Shown here piece after piece: positions 18,474 through 26,877 of a stretch of 64,000 nt of DNA. A program made the position numbers and the translations under genes. Position 1 is the first letter of the stretch. Each line of letters opens with the position of its first letter. Origin of the DNA: Fen-1058 sp964398185 (GTDB lineage Bacteria > Chloroflexota > Anaerolineae > Fen-1058). The stretch is taken from assembly GCA_964398185.1 (NCBI GenBank), contig CAYNML010000001.1, forward strand, positions 62,001-126,000, written 5' to 3'. A model generated the notes under the pieces. It saw only the letters and a list, made by a program, of their open reading frames with translations, ran no database searches and had not been told where the DNA came from.

Positions 18474-19328
18474 ATGACCATGGAATCTGGACAACTGCTT
18501 CGTTTTGAAATCCCGGCGCGATCGCGCACGCTGTGGCTAAGCCCCGCCTGGGCGGTGCTGTGCGGCCTCGTCGTGTCGAGCGCCTTTGTGTGGAGCGGTC
18601 GCGATATGCTGATCGCCGCGCTAGCGGTGATCATTGCCGATGGGGCGTGGGCCACGCAGTGGTGGGGCTTCGTCGAGACCGACTGGCGGCGGCTCTTTGC
18701 CGACTGGCAGGCCCTCCCCGTCATGCGATCGGCTTCCTCGCTGGCGCTGCGCGGCTCACCGGCCGATCGATCGCAGCACAACCTGTCGCGCCTGCGCGTA
18801 TGGTGGCAGGCCGGCGGGCGCGAGCAGGGCGGCACGCCGTTCGTCAGCGCCGTGGCGGCGTTGGTGCTGGGTGTGTTGTTGAGTGCCGTGATCGGCGGCG
18901 CGGCGCTGGCGTTGACGCTGGCCGCGTTTGCCCTCACGCAGATCGCGCTGATTCTGCGACTGTCCGGCCGGTCGGTCAATTGGCTGCACGGCTTCGTGGC
19001 GATTGGTTTGCCGTGGTTGTTGGGACACGCGGCTTTCGGTGAGATGACGGTCTTATCGGCGCTGGCTGCTTGCGTCTTCTCGTTTGCGTACGCAGCCCAG
19101 CTCGATCTGGCGCAGGGCAGATCGGGAACACGGCGCTGGCTGCTCACGCAGCTCGTGTTGGTCATTGTGCTCGTCGCGCTGCAACAGCCCGGCGCCGCGA
19201 CAGCGGCGCTGAGTTTACTGGTTGCGCAGTCGCTGCTGGCGACGGCGCTGCACACGCTGGACTTTGCCCGCGCCGCGCAGTGGTGGCTGATGCTGACCAT
19301 GCTCGTCGTGGCGCTGGGCATCCGCTGA
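18474..19328 (+). CDS. Polytopic membrane protein of unknown function
   Basis: 284 residues with about seven hydrophobic helices (for example TLWLSPAWAVLCGLVV, LVLGVLLSAVIGGAALALTL and LLTQLVLVIVLVALQQ). No family recognised. The overall pattern of short loops recalls UbiA-like or DUF-type integral proteins, but the UbiA Asp-rich motifs are not seen. ATG 18474 or 18480 are both possible starts directly after the AT-rich repeats. The neighbours (SDR and a membrane-anchored methyltransferase) hint at lipid or quinone chemistry, which is only inference. Confidence 0.7.
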   Translation: MTMESGQLLRFEIPARSRTLWLSPAWAVLCGLVVSSAFVWSGRDMLIAALAVIIADGAWATQWWGFVETDWRRLFADWQALPVMRSASSLALRGSPADRSQHNLSRLRVWWQAGGREQGGTPFVSAVAALVLGVLLSAVIGGAALALTLAAFALTQIALILRLSGRSVNWLHGFVAIGLPWLLGHAAFGEMTVLSALAACVFSFAYAAQLDLAQGRSGTRRWLLTQLVLVIVLVALQQPGAATAALSLLVAQSLLATALHTLDFARAAQWWLMLTMLVVALGIR

Positions 19329-19377
19329 GTCACTTGTCACTCATTACTCAATGTCATTAGGTTAGACCATGTGCAAC

Positions 19378-19474
19378 GTCATGCCCGAGCGCAGTTATCG
19401 GGCCTCCAGACCTCTGGTTGGCAAGGCGTGTCGGTCAAACTATTGGATTCCCGCCAACGGCACGCGGGAATGAC
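19378..19474. repeat. dRS3-like dispersed repeat, family D, copy 1
   Basis: Begins GTCATGCCCGAG and ends GCGGGAATGAC with an internal GGATTCCCGCC arm. The ATTCCC...GGGAAT layout resembles the Neisseria dRS3 repeat, though unrelated by descent as far as can be seen. Confidence 0.7.
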
Positions 19475-19504
19475 GTGATGCGGGCCTTCAGCTTGCGGCT
19501 GAGT

Positions 19505-19535
19505 GTCATTCCCGCCAACGGCAGGCCGGAATGAC
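19505..19535. repeat. dRS3-like dispersed repeat, family D, copy 2 (short)
   Basis: A 31-base palindrome, GTCATTCCCGCC to GGCCGGAATGAC. It is immediately followed by the methyltransferase gene leader. Confidence 0.7.
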
Positions 19536-19575
19536 ACTGCGCGCCTTACTCGTTACTCATTACTCGTTACGATTC

Positions 19576-20445
19576 ATGCCATTTCTGTTGATCCTTCTCC
19601 TCCTGGCGCTTATCGCCTTCTTCCTCTACTGGCAGTTGGTGTGGGCCGAGGGAACCTATCTGGGCCGGCGCCCCGTGGCCTGGTTGTACAACCTCGTCGC
19701 GCACCGCTATAACGACATCAAGCAGTACGACGACGACGACGATGCTCGCTATTTGGGCGAGCCGTTGACCCTCTCCTTGCAAGGCACACTCGATCCGCTG
19801 GTGCTCGATGTGGCGACGGGCACTTCGCGTTTGCCGCTGGCTTTGTGCAAACAGCCGTTGTTTCGTGGACACATCGTCGCGTTGGACAATGCGCGGCGCA
19901 TGCTGCACACCGCCACGGAATACGCACGCGAGTATCGTGATCGGATTACGTGGGTGTGGCATCACGCCGTGCCGCTGCCGTTCGACGATGCGACCTTCGA
20001 TCTGGTGACGTGCCTGGAAGCGTTTGAGTTCATGCCCAACACGCGCGCCGCGCTGCGCGAATGCCTGCGCGTGTTGAAGCCGGGCGGATTGTTGTTGGTG
20101 ACCAATCGGGTGGGCAGCGGCCGCTGGTTGCTGTTCGGCAAGACGTACAGCAAAGAGGGCTTTGTGTCGCTGCTCAAGTCATTCGGGCAGATCGACATCA
20201 CCACGCAGGTCTGGCAGTACGATTACGATCTGGTGTGGTCGATCAAGCCGGATAATCCGCAGACCTCGGAGGTTTCCACTGAACAGGCCGCGAGGCAGTC
20301 GGACGAACAAAACCTCCGAGGTCTTGCTGCCCTGCACTGCCCGGCGTGCCGCGCCCCGCTCGATCGATCCGGTGAAGCGTTGGCGTGCCGCGCGTGCGGG
20401 CGGCGTTATCCAATCGGGGCCGATGGTGTGATCGAGTTGTTGTAA
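19576..20445 (+). CDS. Membrane-anchored SAM-dependent methyltransferase with C-terminal zinc ribbon
   Basis: 289 residues. An N-terminal membrane helix (MPFLLILLLLALIAFFLYW) is followed by a class I methyltransferase domain: VLDVATGTSR (motif I), HIVALDNARRML, LPFDDATFDLVTCLEAFEF, and LRVLKPGGLLLVTN. The C-terminus has CPAC...CRACGRRYPI, a Trm112-like zinc ribbon. Between the two domains, about residues 229-250 are encoded by an in-frame palindromic element (20261-20324). The ribbon and UbiE-like core suggest small-molecule or lipid methylation at the membrane; the target is unknown. Confidence 0.85.
   Translation: MPFLLILLLLALIAFFLYWQLVWAEGTYLGRRPVAWLYNLVAHRYNDIKQYDDDDDARYLGEPLTLSLQGTLDPLVLDVATGTSRLPLALCKQPLFRGHIVALDNARRMLHTATEYAREYRDRITWVWHHAVPLPFDDATFDLVTCLEAFEFMPNTRAALRECLRVLKPGGLLLVTNRVGSGRWLLFGKTYSKEGFVSLLKSFGQIDITTQVWQYDYDLVWSIKPDNPQTSEVSTEQAARQSDEQNLRGLAALHCPACRAPLDRSGEALACRACGRRYPIGADGVIELL
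20261..20324. repeat. REP-like palindromic pair, family B, copy 1, inside a coding sequence
   Basis: AGACCTCGGAGGTTT at the left and AAAACCTCCGAGGTCT at the right form inverted ends. Each end contains a mini-hairpin, ACCT-CGG-AGGT or ACCT-CCG-AGGT. The element is read through in frame in the methyltransferase gene. Other copies: 54072-54168 and 54909-55007. Confidence 0.9.
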
Positions 20446-20451
20446 GCCCGC

Positions 20452-20480
20452 TTTACGCCTTGTCCATTCCGCTTTATACT
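20452..20480 (+). promoter_or_regulatory. Promoter of the GH3-like gene, leaderless
   Basis: TTTACG (20452-20457), 17-bp spacer, TATACT (20475-20480). The ATG at 20487 is only 6 bases beyond the -10, so the mRNA would begin at or near the start codon. Confidence 0.5.
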
Positions 20481-20486
20481 TCAGCT

Positions 20487-23168
20487 ATGCTGCGTGTGTC
20501 CCGCCTCATCGCCATCCTCCTTGTCATCACCTGCCTGTTGCATGCGGCCTTTCCCGTGCTGGCCCAGGACAGCGGCGAGGAGGCTTTCATCGCCGGACTG
20601 CTGCCCCGCCTGTCGCCGGAAGCCAAGGTCGGGCAGCTGTTCATCGTCGGGTTTCAGGGCACCGACGTGCCGCCCAACAGCGACATCGCCGCGCTGATCC
20701 GCGATGATCAGATCGGCGGCGTGATCCTCTCCCGCGCGAACGGCAACCTCACCAACAACGTCGATACCCCGGTGCTGGTCGCGGGCCTGACGGCGCGGTT
20801 CCAGAATTTTGCGCGCGCGGCGCGCGCGACCACGGATGCGCCGTTCCTGCCGCTGTTTGTGGGGTTGCGTCAGGATGGCGACGGCGCTCCTAATAGTGAA
20901 ATCCTGAGTGGCCTGACGCCCGCCCCCAGTTACATGGCGTTGGGCGCAACCTGGAATCCTGATGATGCGAAAGCCATCGGCCAGATTGTCGGCCAGGAAT
21001 TGTCGGCCATGGGCGTCAATCTGCTGTTGGGCCCTTCACTGGACGTGCGTACCCAGCCGTCAACGACGGAGTTCGATCCTGGCGTCAACGTCTTCGGCGG
21101 TGATCCTCATTGGGTGGGCGTGCTGGGCGATGCGTACGCGCGCGGTCTGCAGATCGGTTCCACCGGCAAGCTGGCGGCGACGGCCAAATACTTCCCCGGC
21201 CAGGGCAGCCTGAATGACGCCTCCTTCACCATTGATCGATCCCTGGACGATCTGAAGAAGATCGATCTGCCGCCGTTTGAGCGGCTCATGGTCAACCCGA
21301 TCGATCAAGCGCGGCCCCTGGCAGATGCGTTGTTGACGACCAACGCTCGTTACCGCGGCTTTGACGGCAACATCCGCGAACGCACCGCGCCGTTAAGTCT
21401 GGACAGCGCGGCTTTGCAGACTTTGCTGGAACAGCCGGAGGTGAAGGCGTGGCGCGATCGCGGCGGCCTGTTGATCAGCGATGCGCCGGGATCGGCGATG
21501 GTCAGCGAATATTATTCGGTCACGGTCGGCACCGGCAGCAGTTCAGTCACGCAGGCCGCGCTGGAAGCGTTCCAGGCCGGCAATGATATTCTACTGCTGG
21601 ACAATCTGCGTCCCGCCGAAGACGCGCAGGCCATCCGCGATGTGATTGCGGCGTTCCGGCAGAAATATTCCACCGATCCGGCATTCCAGCAGCGCGTGGA
21701 CAGCGCTGTGCAGCGCATTCTGCGCCTGAAATACCGGCTGTATCCCAACTATGATGTGACGCAGGTGACGGTCCCGCTGGATCAAGTGCGCGCGCAGGTG
21801 AACACGGGCGGAACCGCGGCGGCCAACGTGGCCCAGAACGCAACGACATTGTTATGGCCGCCTGGCCAGCAAGAGCCGCTGCAGATTGCGCCGGCGGATA
21901 ACATCCTGCTGGCAGTCGATACACGCACCGTGCGCGCGTGCCCCACTTGCCCGGCTGTGCAGACGCTCAACCCACGCGAGCTAGCGCAGGCCATCAGCAC
22001 GCGTTACGGCGTGCCGACAGCCAACATCACGACAACCACGTACAGCGAGTTGAAGTCGTTTGCCAGCGGCGTGACCAACACGCTGGAGGCGACCTTCGCA
22101 GCGGTGCAGTGGATCATCGTCGCGCAGCAAGCCATCAGCCCCGCCGCGCCCGCTTCTGATGCGGTGCAGGTGCTGATCAATCAGCGCCCGGATCTGTTGA
22201 CTGGCAAGGGTCTGATCGGGTTCATGTTCGGGCCGCCGCAGGGGTTCACTGCACCGCAGATCGAGAAATTCACTGCGCTCTACGCCTTGTATGGCAAACT
22301 GGAACCGAACATTGATGCCGCCATCCTGGCGCTGGATGCCGCCACTTTGCCGGGTCGTTCGCCGGTGAGCCTGCCGGCGCTGAATTACGATCTGACCGTG
22401 CAGACCGAGCCTGATCCGGCCCAGACCATTCCGCTGCAAGTGGGCGAAGCCACCGTGCCAGGTCAGCCCACGCCCGAAGCCGTGCTGTTGCGTGTGGGCG
22501 ATCGCGCCATCATCCGCGCGGGGACCATTCTCGAGCGCAACGGGCATCCCGTGCCGGACGACACGCCGGTGAAGTTCTACTTCCAATACGACGGTGATCC
22601 CGCTCCCAAGATTCAAGAGGCAATGACGCTGGACGGTATGGCGCGTACCGAGTTCTTGCTGGAAAAAGTGGGCCGTTTGCTTGTCCGTGCCAGCAGCGAG
22701 CCGGCGCTCAACTCGACGGTGCTGGAAATTACGATCGGCGAGAGCGGCAATGTGGTGGTCGCGACGGTGGTGCCGACACCTACGCCCACGGCCACGCGCA
22801 TTCCCACGGCTACACGCACGCCCACGTCGACGCCCACGCCCACGGTGACGCCGCTGCCGGGACCGGTGGAAGCCTTCTTCACGCGCAAGCCGCAGAACGC
22901 GCAGTGGGGCGATTTCATCGTGGCGCTGACGGGCGTGCTGGTCATGGGAGGCGTCGGCTTTGGGGTGGCGCAACAACGGAACGGTGATCTGGCCCGCGCT
23001 CTGCGCGCGAGTCTGTGGTGCGCCATTGGCGGCTTGCTGGGTTACGTGTATTTCACGCTGGGCTTGCCTGGCAGCGATGTGCTCCGCGCGGCGCTGGGCA
23101 GTTGGGGGGCGCTGTTGATGGTCTTGGTCGGCGGCGCGCTGCCGCTGCTGTATTGGCTGCGGCGTTGA
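20487..23168 (+). CDS. Membrane-anchored GH3 (NagZ-like) protein, possibly catalytically altered
   Basis: 893 residues. Signal peptide (LIAILLVITCLLHAAFPVLA), then a glycoside hydrolase family 3 N-terminal barrel (about 35-440) with KVGQLFIVGFQG, GPSLDV and LLISDAPG, where the family nucleophile Asp is retained. The acid/base loop usually written KHFPGHGD...SH reads KYFPGQGSLNDAS, so the histidines are missing. A GH3 C-terminal-like domain follows, then an Ig-like region, a Thr/Pro linker (TPTPTATRIPTATRTPT) and about three membrane helices. It probably binds or slowly cleaves cell-wall or glycan beta-N-acetylhexosaminides at the outer face of the membrane. Confidence 0.8.
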   Translation: MLRVSRLIAILLVITCLLHAAFPVLAQDSGEEAFIAGLLPRLSPEAKVGQLFIVGFQGTDVPPNSDIAALIRDDQIGGVILSRANGNLTNNVDTPVLVAGLTARFQNFARAARATTDAPFLPLFVGLRQDGDGAPNSEILSGLTPAPSYMALGATWNPDDAKAIGQIVGQELSAMGVNLLLGPSLDVRTQPSTTEFDPGVNVFGGDPHWVGVLGDAYARGLQIGSTGKLAATAKYFPGQGSLNDASFTIDRSLDDLKKIDLPPFERLMVNPIDQARPLADALLTTNARYRGFDGNIRERTAPLSLDSAALQTLLEQPEVKAWRDRGGLLISDAPGSAMVSEYYSVTVGTGSSSVTQAALEAFQAGNDILLLDNLRPAEDAQAIRDVIAAFRQKYSTDPAFQQRVDSAVQRILRLKYRLYPNYDVTQVTVPLDQVRAQVNTGGTAAANVAQNATTLLWPPGQQEPLQIAPADNILLAVDTRTVRACPTCPAVQTLNPRELAQAISTRYGVPTANITTTTYSELKSFASGVTNTLEATFAAVQWIIVAQQAISPAAPASDAVQVLINQRPDLLTGKGLIGFMFGPPQGFTAPQIEKFTALYALYGKLEPNIDAAILALDAATLPGRSPVSLPALNYDLTVQTEPDPAQTIPLQVGEATVPGQPTPEAVLLRVGDRAIIRAGTILERNGHPVPDDTPVKFYFQYDGDPAPKIQEAMTLDGMARTEFLLEKVGRLLVRASSEPALNSTVLEITIGESGNVVVATVVPTPTPTATRIPTATRTPTSTPTPTVTPLPGPVEAFFTRKPQNAQWGDFIVALTGVLVMGGVGFGVAQQRNGDLARALRASLWCAIGGLLGYVYFTLGLPGSDVLRAALGSWGALLMVLVGGALPLLYWLRR

Positions 23169-23181
23169 TGGTGGCCCAATT

Positions 23182-23239
23182 GTCATGCCCGAATGCCTCC
23201 ATCGGGCAGCGAGGCCCCTCATTCACGCGCGGGAATGAC
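23182..23239. repeat. dRS3-like dispersed repeat, family D, copy 3
   Basis: GTCATGCCCGAATG to GCGGGAATGAC, between two convergent genes. Its last base is part of the minus-strand kinase stop codon. Confidence 0.65.
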
Positions 23240-24294
23240 TAGCGCGTTGTGGCGGTTGGCGTGGGCGCCGGCGCAGGCGCTGATTCAATCGGCGCGACGG
23301 CGATGGTGACGAAGACGGCTAGTGCGAGCAAGCCGGCCACCGCGGCAATCAACGCCCGATTGTGCTTCACGGCCCGCGGCCAGTCTCGATCGACCGTGGG
23401 GCGCAGGGGGGCGATCGGGTTGTAGCTGACCGGGTTGGGCACGACGCCGGTGGGGAATAGTATGGCGCGAAATTCGGCTACCGAGGACGGGCGCTGATCG
23501 GGATGCATGGCGATGGCGGCCAGGATGGCGCGTTCGGTGGAGTAGGAGATGGCCGGGTTGACGGTGCGCGGCGTTTGCAGTGCGCCCGGATTGAGAAAGC
23601 GGCGTTTGGCGTCGAGCGGCGGTTGATTGGTGAGCAGGTTGTAGACGGTGGCGCCCAGCGAATAAAGATCGCTGCGCACGTCGGTGCCGCCGGTGTCGCC
23701 GCCGTACTGCTCCAGCGGCGTGAAGGCGGCCGTGCCGCGGCCCTGCACTACGGTGAGGGTGCGATTGGAGTCGTCGTCGGCCAGCACTTTGACCAGTCCA
23801 AAATCGACGAGCTTGATGCGCCCGTCGGGCGTGAGCTTGATGTTGGACGGTTTGATGTCGCGGTGCAGAATGACCGGGTCCTGGCTGTGCAGGTAGATGA
23901 GCGCGTCGCACAGTTGCGCGGTCCAGTTGAGCACGTCGGCTTCGTCAAGGTACTTGCTGGCGCGGCGCGCTTCGTTCATGATGTCTTTGAGATCGCGGCC
24001 GGGCACGTAGTCCATGACCAGGTAATCGAGATCGGCTTCGGAGAAGTAGTCGGAGACTTTGGGCAGGGTGGGGTGATCGAGCCGGGCCAGTACGCTGGCT
24101 TCGCGGTAGAATTGCTCCTGCGCCTGGCGGCGGGCCTCCAGCGTCATGTCGGGATCGAGGCGCACTTCCTTGATGGCGCAGGTGCGGCCGGCCAGCACCA
24201 CATCCTGGGCTTCATAGACGGCGCCCATGCCGCCTTGCCCGATGGCCTGGACGATTTTATAGCGTGATCTGAGGACGGCGCCGATGCGCAGCAT
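23239..24294 (-). CDS. Membrane-anchored eukaryotic-type Ser/Thr protein kinase
   Basis: 351 residues with all kinase hallmarks: glycine loop GQGGMGAVY (19-27), ATP-lysine K42, catalytic HRDIKPSN (144-151), DFG (164-166), then TAAFTPLEQY and DVRSDLYSLGATVY. After the kinase domain comes one membrane helix (about 313-331) and a short Pro/Thr-rich tail outside. There are no PASTA repeats, so no obvious external sensor. An FHA-winged-helix gene lies divergently upstream; FHA domains bind phosphothreonine, so that protein is a plausible partner. Confidence 0.93.
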   Translation of the reverse strand: MLRIGAVLRSRYKIVQAIGQGGMGAVYEAQDVVLAGRTCAIKEVRLDPDMTLEARRQAQEQFYREASVLARLDHPTLPKVSDYFSEADLDYLVMDYVPGRDLKDIMNEARRASKYLDEADVLNWTAQLCDALIYLHSQDPVILHRDIKPSNIKLTPDGRIKLVDFGLVKVLADDDSNRTLTVVQGRGTAAFTPLEQYGGDTGGTDVRSDLYSLGATVYNLLTNQPPLDAKRRFLNPGALQTPRTVNPAISYSTERAILAAIAMHPDQRPSSVAEFRAILFPTGVVPNPVSYNPIAPLRPTVDRDWPRAVKHNRALIAAVAGLLALAVFVTIAVAPIESAPAPAPTPTATTR

Positions 24295-24344
24295 CGCTCT
24301 TCTTCTCCTTAAGAGCAGTTTCCAAGTTGATTTACGGGTGTTGC

Positions 24345-24428
24345 GTCATTGCAAGCACTTTGTGCGAAGCACTCTCAGCGGGCGAGAAGGAGATTGCTTC
24401 GTCGCACAAAAACGCTCCTCGCAATGAC
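24345..24428. repeat. Dispersed palindromic repeat, family A, copy 2
   Basis: GTCATTGCAAGCAC to CTCGCAATGAC with internal GAGATTGCTTCGTCGC arm. Confidence 0.85.
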
Positions 24429-24524
24429 AGGCCATAAACCAAAGTGGAATTTGCTCTGAACACGAGCTTAACTGACAACACAGGGGTTGTCAAGCAAGCT
24501 GGGGTCAGACATCATTTGCGCCAA

Positions 24525-24594
24525 GCTCGCGTCGTCGCGGGCGTCCATGCCAGGGTGCACTGACCGACCGCGCGGACGCGGTCGGGGAGCAAAC
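24525..24594. repeat. Dispersed repeat, family F, copy 1
   Basis: GCTCGCGTCGTCGCGGGCG, then CATGC, then CCGACCGCG...CGCGGTCGG and GGAGCAAAC. The copy at 40092-40150 has the same order of blocks. Both stand in the leader just before a start codon. The CGACCGCG/CGCGGTCG part can form a hairpin. Confidence 0.65.
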
Positions 24595-24611
24595 ATACCG
24601 TGGAGGGTTTT

Positions 24612-25265
24612 ATGCAAGAGAGTGCCATTCCCATCCTGGTGGTGCAGGAAGGCCAGTTGGCCGGCAAGCGCTGGCCGCTCAACAAAACAGAGTTCGTCAT
24701 CGGGCGGGGCGAAGACTGCGACATTGTGCTGCCCGATCGGCAGGTGAGCCGCCATCATTTCCGCGTGGTGCGCGACGACGACGGTTACAACGTGGAAGAT
24801 CTGGGCAGCAAGAACGGCACGTACGTGAATGGCGCGCCGGTGCGCGGCAGCGTGCAGTTGCAAGACGGCGATGAGATCCAGGTGGCGTTAAGCGTGCGCC
24901 TGCTGTTCGTGGGCGCAGAAGCGACCCTGCCGTTGACGCAGGAGATGCTGCGCATCGCGCAGCCGGGCCTGCGTTTGAACAAGAGCCAGCGGCAAGTGTG
25001 GCTCAACGGGGCGGTGCTCGATCCGCCGTTGTCGCTGTCGCAATATCGGTTGATCGAAATCCTGTGGGAGCACAAGGGCAAGATCGTGACGCGCGAGGAA
25101 GTCATCGCGGCGGTGTGGCCGGAATCGGACGAGGCGGGCATCACCGAGCAGGCGATCGATGCGCTGGTGCGCCGCCTGCGCGATCGACTGGCGGAGGTCG
25201 ATCCGGATCACGAATATCTGGTGACGGTGAGAGGGCATGGGTTCAGGTTGGATAATCGACCGTAA
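24612..25265 (+). CDS. FHA domain protein with OmpR/PhoB-type winged helix
   Basis: 217 residues; ATG 24612 is preceded by GGAGG with a 5-base spacer. The FHA domain (about 5-100) shows VIGRGEDCDIVLPD, SRHHF and LGSKNGTYVNG, the phosphothreonine-binding loops. Residues 115-215 are a Trans_reg_C winged helix (LSLSQYRLIEILWEHKGKIV, EEVIAAVWPE, and VRRLRDRL...VTVRGHGFRL). This looks like a transcription factor whose activity depends on phosphothreonine binding or FHA-mediated dimerisation. The divergent Ser/Thr kinase is the obvious candidate controller. Confidence 0.9.
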   Translation: MQESAIPILVVQEGQLAGKRWPLNKTEFVIGRGEDCDIVLPDRQVSRHHFRVVRDDDGYNVEDLGSKNGTYVNGAPVRGSVQLQDGDEIQVALSVRLLFVGAEATLPLTQEMLRIAQPGLRLNKSQRQVWLNGAVLDPPLSLSQYRLIEILWEHKGKIVTREEVIAAVWPESDEAGITEQAIDALVRRLRDRLAEVDPDHEYLVTVRGHGFRLDNRP

Positions 25266-25305
25266 GCAATGACAAAAGACCAATGAAAAATGATCAATGA
25301 CCAAT
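25266..25305. repeat. AT-rich CAATGATCAATG repeat cluster, family G, copy 2
   Basis: GACAAAAGACCAATG, AATGATCAATGACCAATGAC units just after the FHA gene. Confidence 0.55.
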
Positions 25306-25312
25306 GACAAAA

Positions 25313-25353
25313 GAATCCGGGTTTTTCCAACTTGAGTGGAGAAACCCGGATTC
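25313..25353 (+). terminator. Strong hairpin between convergent genes, terminator-like
   Basis: GAATCCGGGTTTTTCCA (25313-25329) pairs with TGGAGAAACCCGGATTC (25337-25353), 17 bp with a single T-G wobble and a 7-base loop. It is suited to end transcription of the FHA gene. Confidence 0.65.
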
Positions 25354-25364
25354 TGCGTTAATGC

Positions 25365-25449
25365 GTCATTGCGAGTCCCGGAGGGGCGAAGCAATCTTTG
25401 TATTCAACTGCGAGATTGCTTCGTCGCAAGAAGCGCTCCTCGCAATGAC
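25365..25449. repeat. Dispersed palindromic repeat, family A, copy 3
   Basis: GTCATTGCGAGTCCC to GCTCCTCGCAATGAC, with AAGCAATCTTTG and GAGATTGCTTCGTCGC arms. Confidence 0.85.
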
Positions 25450-25464
25450 GATCGCCTGTGATAT

Positions 25465-26823
25465 TTACTTCAACGACACCTTCAACCCGGCGATCTCCTT
25501 GGCCTGATCGATGACGAGCACCAGCCGATCGGCGGATTCGGCGCGGCCGGTCTCGCGCAGTTCGCCGGCCAGCCCTTCCATCCACGCGATGAACTCCGGC
25601 CCCAGCACCTGCTTGTTGCGTTCCAGCAGTTCCTTCGTTTGAGTTGGATATTCGATCTGCAGCAGCGTGTTGATGAAGCGCACTTCGGGCGGCTGCGTGC
25701 TCTGGACGACGCGCATGACGGCATCGCCGATCTTCTGTAACTGCGCGAAGACCTGCGGATCGCTTTGCTGGGCGCGCTGCAAGTTCTGCGTCAGCACTTC
25801 AAAGAAGAAATCGTCGAGCTCGTTCAGGCGGGCCTTGATGGTTTTCTCCAGATCGGCTTCGGGGGTGCCGAGCAGGTCGCGCAGCAGCGCGGCTTTGCTG
25901 TCCATCATGGCCTGCGCCTGCGCGTCGATCTGGTCGCGCAGGGCAAGAATCTCTTTGCGCAGCGTCGTCAGCCGGGTTTCTTCGGCGGTGTTGCCAGCCT
26001 GCTTGGCCACGTCAATCTTGGCCGTCAGCGCCTGGAAGAAAGGATAATCCAGCATCGGGCGGCCCATGGTCAGCAGGGCCTCGCGCACCTCGATGTCTTC
26101 GGCGGCGATGAGTTGCTCGAGCAGGTTCTCGCGCGTGGGATTGGCCGTGAAGGCGTCGATGACGACCTGCTGTTTTTTGATCGTCTGCCCCAGCGTGGTC
26201 AACTCCAACGCCCGATCGCGAATGTGCTGAATCCGCTCGAACTCCTCGCGCTGCCGATCGGTCGCGGCGGCGGCCAGGGCCGAGGTGAGCAGCTGGAACA
26301 GCGTCACGTCGAAATCGGCGTCGTGCAGCTTGATCAAATCGTCCAGCGCAGCGTCGTCTGTCGCGTCGACTAGTTCCTGCACGAAATTCAGCCGCGCTTC
26401 TTCTTTGGCCAGCATCTCCGGCGTGATGCCGTCGGCCTGCAGGATCGTTTCGATCATGGTCTTGAGGTTGAAGAACTGCTGCGGCTGAAGCAGGTAGCCC
26501 TTGCGCTTTTCCGGCGCGAGGTTATTCAGCACCTGCTGCGTCAGGCGGCCAATCATCTTCTGCTGATCGGCTTCCTTGACGTTGAGGTTCATGGGAATGA
26601 ACAGCAGCGCCAGTTCCTTATCCGGATCGTGATAGAAGAACGGCGTGGCCAGCGCGCCTGCGTTGCGGCAGTGCGGGCAGGTGAACGAATTCAAGCGCCC
26701 GGCCAGCAGCAGCTGCTTCAGTTCCGGCTGCTCGCCGACGTCGACGATCTGATGCACTTGAATGGTGATCGGCTGCCGGCAGAAGGGACAGGCGATCGAG
26801 GTGTTGGTAGGTGGATATGGCAT
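25465..26823 (-). CDS. CpXC domain protein
   Basis: 452 residues. The N-terminal 150 residues are a CpXC zinc-binding domain: ACPFC near residue 12 and FTCPHC near residue 49, followed by LATPFFYHDPDKELALLFIP. The remaining 300 residues are strongly helical with many charged and coiled-coil-like stretches (TTLRKEILALRDQIDAQAQA) and no known fold. No membrane segment. The family function is not established. Confidence 0.85.
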   Translation of the reverse strand: MPYPPTNTSIACPFCRQPITIQVHQIVDVGEQPELKQLLLAGRLNSFTCPHCRNAGALATPFFYHDPDKELALLFIPMNLNVKEADQQKMIGRLTQQVLNNLAPEKRKGYLLQPQQFFNLKTMIETILQADGITPEMLAKEEARLNFVQELVDATDDAALDDLIKLHDADFDVTLFQLLTSALAAAATDRQREEFERIQHIRDRALELTTLGQTIKKQQVVIDAFTANPTRENLLEQLIAAEDIEVREALLTMGRPMLDYPFFQALTAKIDVAKQAGNTAEETRLTTLRKEILALRDQIDAQAQAMMDSKAALLRDLLGTPEADLEKTIKARLNELDDFFFEVLTQNLQRAQQSDPQVFAQLQKIGDAVMRVVQSTQPPEVRFINTLLQIEYPTQTKELLERNKQVLGPEFIAWMEGLAGELRETGRAESADRLVLVIDQAKEIAGLKVSLK

Positions 26824-26877
26824 GGAATCCTCATTTCTGATTGTAGATTGTTGATTTTAGATTGTGCTCTAGAAAAG

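Larger units (their letters stand above)
24295..24611. other. 317-base divergent intergenic region between kinase and FHA genes
   Basis: Holds a family A palindrome (24345-24428) and a family F repeat (about 24525-24594). No clear -35/-10 pair was found for either gene. Confidence 0.5.

Noticed and set aside
21981..23222. 413-codon minus-strand frame opposite the GH3-like gene
   Set aside because: Arg/His/Gln-rich antisense shadow; no start signal or family match.
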